NCBI RefSeq assembly: GCF_945873075.1
Contig: NZ_CAMCBS010000006.1
Coordinates: 1 to 64,000, forward strand
Direction: 5' to 3'
DNA from: an uncultured Moraxella sp.
Lineage (GTDB): Bacteria; Pseudomonadota; Gammaproteobacteria; Pseudomonadales; Moraxellaceae
DNA length: 64,000 nt
The translations under genes were made by a program, and so were the position numbers. The notes beneath the pieces were generated by a model that saw only the letters and a list, made by a program, of their open reading frames with translations, was not told the DNA's origin and searched no databases. This document shows, one piece after another, positions 59,573 through 64,000 of the stretch. Every line of letters starts with the position of its first letter. Position 1 is the first letter of the stretch.

Positions 59573-59991
59573 CAGATGGGCAAGTCGAACGTCTTGTGAT
59601 TGCCTTAGGCAGTAACCATCAGGCGGATACTGCTTTTGCCTGTGCTTTGCATAAGCTTAATAAGCTTGGCGAGATACAGTTATCGCAAGTGGTGATGGGG
59701 CAGGATTTCACAGGGCGTAGTCAGCGTGTCTATCACAATGCTTGTGCTTATATTGTACTGACAAAGTCAATTCAATATACAGACATCGAACATCAGCTTA
59801 AACAAATCGAGCGAGATTGTGGCCGCAATCCTGCCAAAAAATGTGCCGAATATGATTATGAAGTAGCGATGGATTTGGATATTTTGGCGGTGTTCGCTGA
59901 TGACAAGTGGCAGATGAACCCTGCACGCCTACCGCTAAAAAGCCATGATTTATCAGGTGTCAAAGAAGTGGCTAGGTTTTTGCTTGCTTGA
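59569..59991 (+). CDS. folK: 6-hydroxymethyl-7,8-dihydropterin pyrophosphokinase-like protein
   Basis: FolK pyrophosphorylates hydroxymethyl-dihydropterin. The 140-residue product keeps IALGSN near the start, the CGRNP loop and the MDLDILAVF motif, which carries the Mg-binding Asp pair. It is shorter than typical FolK (about 160) and the R-x-x-x-R pattern is weak, so divergence is notable. The ATG overlaps the folB stop. Confidence 0.78.
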   Translation: MTDGQVERLVIALGSNHQADTAFACALHKLNKLGEIQLSQVVMGQDFTGRSQRVYHNACAYIVLTKSIQYTDIEHQLKQIERDCGRNPAKKCAEYDYEVAMDLDILAVFADDKWQMNPARLPLKSHDLSGVKEVARFLLA

Positions 59992-60000
59992 ATTGGTATC

Positions 60001-60213
60001 TATCCAAGGCATTTAGGCACAAACTCACATAGTAATGCCGACTTATAACCATCAAGCATTGATTTGCAAGTCATTGATATTCAAGCATCTTTTAAGCTCA
60101 GTCAAAATAAAGACGCCCAAAACAGACAGGGCGCCATTGATGGATTATCAGGGCTTAATACGCATGAGTCCGACACGATGGCAAAGCTTGTCGCCAAGTT
60201 TGCCAAAAGCTGA
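60001..60213 (+). pseudogene. Relic of an FMN-binding (PaiB-like) negative regulator
   Basis: Between folK and panD the plus strand shows, after a stop at 60046-60048, an open frame ending at TGA 60211-60213. It reads FKLSQNKDAQNRQGAIDGL followed by THESDTMAKLVAKFAKS. This fits the conserved C-terminus of PaiB-type FMN-binding proteins (F-K-L-S-Q-N-x-x-x-x-x-R-x-x-x-I-x-G-L). A WYLSKAF segment at about 59996-60016 resembles the usual MYIPKxF N-terminus, suggesting the middle was deleted. No functional start exists. Confidence 0.5.
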
Positions 60214-60220
60214 TGTCAAA

Positions 60221-60604
60221 TTACCAAACCGTATTGGCAGGCTCATAATGCAGCACATCGGTGATGCGGTTATCGCCATCGACCAGTACGACATTGGGCT
60301 TGTGCTGTTTGGCTTTGTCATCATCCATCATCACATAGTTCATGATGATGACGATATCACCTGCTTGCACCTTGCGGGCGGCAGCGCCGTTGAGGCAGAC
60401 GATACCACTGCCACGCTCGCCTGCGATGGTATAAGTTTCAAAGCGTTCGCCGTTGTTGTTATTGACGATGGCGACTTTTTCATTCACCAAAATACCAGCG
60501 GCATCAAGCAAATCAACATCAATGGTGATGCTACCGACATAGTTAAGATTGGCTTCGGTGACGGTGGCGCGGTGGATTTTACCACCTAATAATGTGCGAA
60601 TCAT
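60221..60604 (-). CDS. panD: Aspartate 1-decarboxylase
   Basis: PanD makes beta-alanine for pantothenate. The self-cleavage site Gly24-Ser25 (NYVGSITID), which forms the pyruvoyl cofactor, is intact. [22 protein letters not shown] and GDIVIIMNY complete the 127-residue family pattern. GAGGTC stands 7 nt before the ATG. It is the last gene of the uup-lpxL-ClpX-like-panD run. Confidence 0.97.
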   Translation of the reverse strand: MIRTLLGGKIHRATVTEANLNYVGSITIDVDLLDAAGILVNEKVAIVNNNNGERFETYTIAGERGSGIVCLNGAAARKVQAGDIVIIMNYVMMDDDKAKQHKPNVVLVDGDNRITDVLHYEPANTVW

Positions 60605-60646
60605 AATTGACCTCTTTTTATGATTATTGTAAATAATAGCTAATAA

Positions 60647-61876
60647 TTAAAATGGGATGTCATCATTGGGTGTACTGATATAGGTATTGAAAAATGGCTT
60701 TTCCAAAGATTCTTCAGCCTCTTCTTCGTCATCTTCTTCATCAACAGAATAGATGACTTGATATTCATCTAAACCCAATTCAAATCGACTGTCAATTTCT
60801 TCTTGACAATTATTCACCGCTTCATTGAGTAATGTGGCAAGATAAGGCAGTGCATTAAAGCCTTGATATAAGCCACGCACGCCAAAGGTCTTGATGGCTT
60901 CTTGGTTTTGGTCAATCAAGGCTTGGATGGTGTCTGGGCTGATGGTCGCAATCGATTGCACCATGCGCAACTTGTTATTGAGTAGTACAAACGGCGATGT
61001 CGGACTGTTAAGTAAAATATCACTCAGCATCGCACCGTCTAGGGGTTGCATGGTGATGATTTTACCCAAGCGACCGACCAATTCATCGGGCAAGCCTAGA
61101 TTTGACAGCTCCATCAAGGTGCTTGGTGGCTTGGCTTTGGCGTTGGTTGGTGGTGTCGTGGTAAAGCCGATACCGCTGTTATCGTCTTTGACTTTGGCAA
61201 GGTTAAAACTGCCACCCAAGATAAATAAGACGTTTTCGGAATTAAAAGACAGGCTTTCGGTGCGACAAGGAAACAGGGCGTTGCCTTCAACTAAGGTTAA
61301 TAATTCAGTGGCAATAGAGCGACGAAATTCAGAAAAAGATGAGTCCCGATAGGCGAATAATTTGTCAAATTCATCAAAAAACACCACCGAAAACTGCAAT
61401 TTGAGCTCATCACCTTTGGCATCAATGTGCAGCTGTTCGCCGACATCACAAATATTTCTACCACGATAGCTTTGGGGTGCCAAATGCGTGCTATCAACAA
61501 TGGCAAAATTCAAATCAAGATGTGTGCAGAGCTGCTTAATAATATGCGTCTTGCCACTGCCCGTAGTACCAGTCAAAAAGATGGGCGGCTGGCGTAGTGG
61601 TGCAGGCACTGCTGGCTTAAATTGCAGATAATCGCCTTCAATGTTTTGGGTCTGACCATAAAGCAAAAAGCTGTTGTACTTGGATTTTCGCTCTGAATAT
61701 TTTTGGTAATTTTCAAGATTTCTTAAATGATAATGCAAAATGTTGGACAGCTGAAATAGGGCATCATCTTGATGAAAAATGCGTTTGTTGGCATCATTAA
61801 AAATCTCATCAGGTGTTGGCGTATCACTCTTGTAGCGATGTACGCCACACAGTTTGGCAAGCGTGCGAATTTTCAT
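60647..61876 (-). CDS. ClpX-like AAA+ ATPase lacking the zinc finger
   Basis: The 409-residue AAA+ protein has Walker A FLTGTTGSGKTHI (about residue 105), Walker B VVFFDEFDKLF (about 168) and sensor 2-like FGVRGLYQG (about 340), resembling TGARGLRSI of ClpX. SYRGRNICDVGEQLH parallels the GYVGEDVE pore-loop region of ClpX but is altered. The N-terminal zinc-binding domain is missing. The C-terminus has an acidic EEDDEEEAEESLE stretch. The ClpP-docking IGF loop is not obvious. It lies between lpxL (36 nt) and panD (42 nt) on one strand. A housekeeping ClpX is probably encoded elsewhere. Confidence 0.75.
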   Translation of the reverse strand: MKIRTLAKLCGVHRYKSDTPTPDEIFNDANKRIFHQDDALFQLSNILHYHLRNLENYQKYSERKSKYNSFLLYGQTQNIEGDYLQFKPAVPAPLRQPPIFLTGTTGSGKTHIIKQLCTHLDLNFAIVDSTHLAPQSYRGRNICDVGEQLHIDAKGDELKLQFSVVFFDEFDKLFAYRDSSFSEFRRSIATELLTLVEGNALFPCRTESLSFNSENVLFILGGSFNLAKVKDDNSGIGFTTTPPTNAKAKPPSTLMELSNLGLPDELVGRLGKIITMQPLDGAMLSDILLNSPTSPFVLLNNKLRMVQSIATISPDTIQALIDQNQEAIKTFGVRGLYQGFNALPYLATLLNEAVNNCQEEIDSRFELGLDEYQVIYSVDEEDDEEEAEESLEKPFFNTYISTPNDDIPF

Positions 61877-61912
61877 GAGCGGCTTTCCTGATGCGATGAT
61901 TTCATAGTTGAG

Positions 61913-62959
61913 TTATTTTTGATAATAATTCGTGCCATCGGCTTGGTTCTTGAACCTACGGTGAAACCACATCCATTGGCTGATATCTTTTTGGATATTG
62001 GCTTCGATTAAGCGGTTGATACGCTCAGCGTCGGCGACTTCATCGGCGGATGGATAATTTTCAAGCGCAGGGCTTAAGGTGATATGATAATGCGGACGAC
62101 GACCCGATGGGATAAAATCAGGCGTCTGACGCACCATATCCATCATCATCACTGCAGGCGGATTGGATTTATCGCCCATCTTGGCAAGGCGACGCTGTGC
62201 GGTGATGGTGGCAGCAGGCACGCCAAAAAATGTCGCCATTACGCCATGCTCTAGCCCAAAATCTTGGTCGGGCGAATACCAAATCACACGCCCAGCCTTG
62301 ATGCGGGCGATGAGTTTTTTCATATCACGGCTTGAGATTTGTTCATCAAAAATACGACGGCGTGCGTTATAAATGAACCATTCAAGCAGTGCGTTATTCT
62401 GAGGGCGATAGACACAATCAGCACCAAAAAACTGCGTGCACAGTCTGCCACCCAAATCCAGCGTCGTATAATGACCGCCGAGCAAAATCACCGCCTTGCC
62501 GTCTTTTTGGGCATTGACAAGGTGCTGAAGTCCTGAGATGCTAAAGCTACGCACAAAGATATTGGGGCGAAACCATGCACACAGGCTCTCAAAAATACCA
62601 ATGCCTTGATTGATAAACACTTGGCGGGCGATGGCTTGGCGTTCGTCATCACTCTTATTAGGAAAGGCAAGCTTAAGATTGGTCAGGGTATCATTGACCC
62701 GTCGTTTGACAAGCTTAAACACAAGCTTGCCAATCGCTCGCCCAATCATAAACTGAATCCGTAGCGGTAGATAGATGAGTGGCAAAATCAGTGCCATCGC
62801 TAGCCAAAATCCCCAGTTTTTTGGGTGTAAAAATGCCCATTGAAACGGCTTTGGCTCGGCGATGTGCGTCTGCTTATGATTATCCGTCAGCGTAATGGCG
62901 GGCGTGGTGCTAACAGGCTTTGTATCGCCGCAGCCGCATTGATGGTTGTCACAGCTCAT
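61913..62959 (-). CDS. lpxL: Lipid A acyltransferase (LpxL/HtrB family) with Cys-rich N-terminal extension
   Basis: The family adds a secondary acyl chain to lipid A at the inner membrane. The 348-residue protein has the catalytic HxxxxD in GGHYTTLDLGGR, WYSPDQDFG, and DISQWMWFHRRFKNQ at the C-terminus. One membrane helix lies at about 50-70. An extra N-terminal 35 residues, MSCDNHQCGCGDTKP..., contain three Cys and several His, absent from E. coli LpxL. The start at 62959 overlaps the uup stop (ATGA), so this start is supported by coupling. Confidence 0.9.
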   Translation of the reverse strand: MSCDNHQCGCGDTKPVSTTPAITLTDNHKQTHIAEPKPFQWAFLHPKNWGFWLAMALILPLIYLPLRIQFMIGRAIGKLVFKLVKRRVNDTLTNLKLAFPNKSDDERQAIARQVFINQGIGIFESLCAWFRPNIFVRSFSISGLQHLVNAQKDGKAVILLGGHYTTLDLGGRLCTQFFGADCVYRPQNNALLEWFIYNARRRIFDEQISSRDMKKLIARIKAGRVIWYSPDQDFGLEHGVMATFFGVPAATITAQRRLAKMGDKSNPPAVMMMDMVRQTPDFIPSGRRPHYHITLSPALENYPSADEVADAERINRLIEANIQKDISQWMWFHRRFKNQADGTNYYQK

Positions 62960-63999
62960 TTGGCAATACTCTCTAGCTCATCCCAGCGTTCAAGCTTGGC
63001 AAGTAATAATTCATCAATCTCACCCAGTCGCTCGCTCGCTGCAGTAGCTGCCGCCAAATCTGTGGTGAACCACGAGCCATCTTCTAGCTTGGCATTAAGT
63101 TCACTTTGCTCGGTTTCTAAAGCGGCGATTTCATCAGGTAGGCTCTCAAGCTCTCGCTGTTCTTTATAAGACAGTTTGCGTTTGGTTTCGGTTTTTTGAG
63201 CGACTGTTGTAGCGGTTGCAGATTGGGTAGGTTTGTCTGCTTCTGCTTTTTCTGCTTTATTGTCAGCAGGTTTTGCCATAGGTTTTGGATTAGCTGCCAA
63301 AAACCGTTCATGTTGCACCAAATAATCTTCATAACCGCCGACATACTCAAGCACCACGCCATTGCCATGCTTATCGGTGTCAAAGACCCAAGTTTGGGTG
63401 ACGACATTGTCCATAAAGGCGCGGTCATGGCTGATGAGTAGCACCGTACCATCAAAATTCACCACAAACTCTTCGAGTAGCTCAAGTGTCGCCATATCCA
63501 AATCGTTGGTCGGCTCATCAAGCACTAGGACATTGGCAGGTTTTAGTAGTAATTTGGCAAGCAGTACTCGGGCTTTTTCGCCACCTGATAGGGCTTTGAC
63601 AGGGGTGCGAGCACGATTTGGGCTAAATAAGAAGTCTTGTAGATAGCCCAAAATATGCGTCTTGCGACCGCCAACTTCGACATGGTCTGAGCCTTCAGAG
63701 ACATTGTCTGCGACTGATTTTTCGGGGTCTAGGTCGTCTTTTAATTGGTCAAAAAAGGCGATATTAAGATTCGTGCCAAGCTTGACCGAGCCTTGTTTGA
63801 CGGCAGAATTATCCAACCCTAAGATGGTTTTTATTAAGGTGGTCTTACCAACGCCATTTTTGCCGATGATACCGACTTTATCGCCACGCAGTAGTAATGT
63901 ACTAAAGTCTTTTAATAAAATCTTATCATCATACTCAAGCGTCAGATGATTGACTTCGCAGATGATTTTGCCTGATTTTTCGCTGGTATTTTGGCTGAT
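62956..63999 (-). CDS. uup: ABC-F ATPase Uup, 5' part beyond the window
   Basis: Only the C-terminal half is in view; the reading frame is open to the window edge on the minus strand. Walker A GIIGKNGVGKTT, signature ALSGGEKARVLLA, Walker B VLVLDEPTNDLD and the H-switch LLISHDRAFMD are visible in this second ABC domain. It is followed by a Lys/Glu-rich linker and the C-terminal coiled coil (KLSYKEQRELESLPDEIAAL) typical of Uup, which acts on ribosomes or branched DNA. It overlaps lpxL by 4 nt. Confidence 0.93.
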   Translation of the reverse strand: MSQNTSEKSGKIICEVNHLTLEYDDKILLKDFSTLLLRGDKVGIIGKNGVGKTTLIKTILGLDNSAVKQGSVKLGTNLNIAFFDQLKDDLDPEKSVADNVSEGSDHVEVGGRKTHILGYLQDFLFSPNRARTPVKALSGGEKARVLLAKLLLKPANVLVLDEPTNDLDMATLELLEEFVVNFDGTVLLISHDRAFMDNVVTQTWVFDTDKHGNGVVLEYVGGYEDYLVQHERFLAANPKPMAKPADNKAEKAEADKPTQSATATTVAQKTETKRKLSYKEQRELESLPDEIAALETEQSELNAKLEDGSWFTTDLAAATAASERLGEIDELLLAKLERWDELESIAK

Positions 64000-64000
64000 T

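Noticed and set aside
60035..60589. 184-residue plus-strand open frame over panD
   Set aside because: It is mainly antisense to the well-conserved panD; the first part is a different frame from the PaiB-like relic. No family signal.

Overview
ORGANISM. The window reads as a chromosome segment of a gamma-proteobacterium of the family Moraxellaceae, most likely Moraxella or a close relative. This is inferred from a tyrA-aroA fusion, an RNase HI-DnaQ fusion, moderate-to-low GC with AT-rich accessory islands, Fur-type sites at tonB-exbBD and an LPS/LOS cluster containing msbA. No 16S rRNA gene is present, so the species cannot be named. There is no CRISPR array, no intact insertion sequence and no rRNA. 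LAYOUT. 1-4.1 kb: 3' part of aceF with near-identical tandem lipoyl domains, a tRNA-Leu(CAA) with a decayed tyrosine-integrase start just downstream of it, and an amidase pseudogene. 4.2-8.4 kb: mfd and a HIT-family protein. 8.4-22.6 kb, all on the minus strand: a surface-polysaccharide cluster running from a hypothetical gene through three glycosyltransferases, msbA, a frameshifted HAD-type capsule/LPS protein and a family 2 glycosyltransferase, then rmlB-rmlD-rmlA-rmlC for dTDP-rhamnose. A two-gene AAA-ATPase plus PIN-nuclease module sits inside the rml run with overlapping stop and start codons. 22.7-30.8 kb: a lipoprotein, a small membrane protein, glnA, a UbiH-type hydroxylase, pgk, a small lipoprotein, class II fba and ruvA. 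30.9-36.9 kb: a LysR regulator and the leucine genes leuC, leuD and leuB, separated by a VapBC-like toxin-antitoxin pair (between leuC and leuD) and a DUF1643 gene (between leuD and leuB). 37-41 kb: an oligopeptide-binding lipoprotein divergent from a Fur-controlled tonB-exbB-exbD operon. 41.2-64 kb: housekeeping genes (DUF2868, RnfB-like ferredoxin, nudC, rnhA-dnaQ fusion, a TrmB paralogue, a BaiN-like flavoprotein, an ABC1 kinase, purD, an FAH-family hydrolase, an alpha/beta hydrolase, rubredoxin, transaldolase, pheA, tyrA-aroA, rarD, folB, folK, panD, a ClpX-like AAA+ protein, an LpxL-family acyltransferase and the 3' part of uup). HOW IT FITS TOGETHER. The 8.4-22.6 kb block builds and flips lipid A-core/LOS and makes the rhamnose donor; the lpxL gene near the right end belongs to the same envelope theme. 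The most unusual content is the accessory material threaded into biosynthetic operons: ATPase-PIN in rml, VapBC-like plus DUF1643 in leu. Next come an A8 tract that breaks the HAD gene and could act as a switch, a divergent ClpX-like ATPase lacking the zinc finger, and two gene relics (integrase at tRNA-Leu, PaiB-like between folK and panD). The ATPase-PIN pair is the best candidate for an undescribed system.
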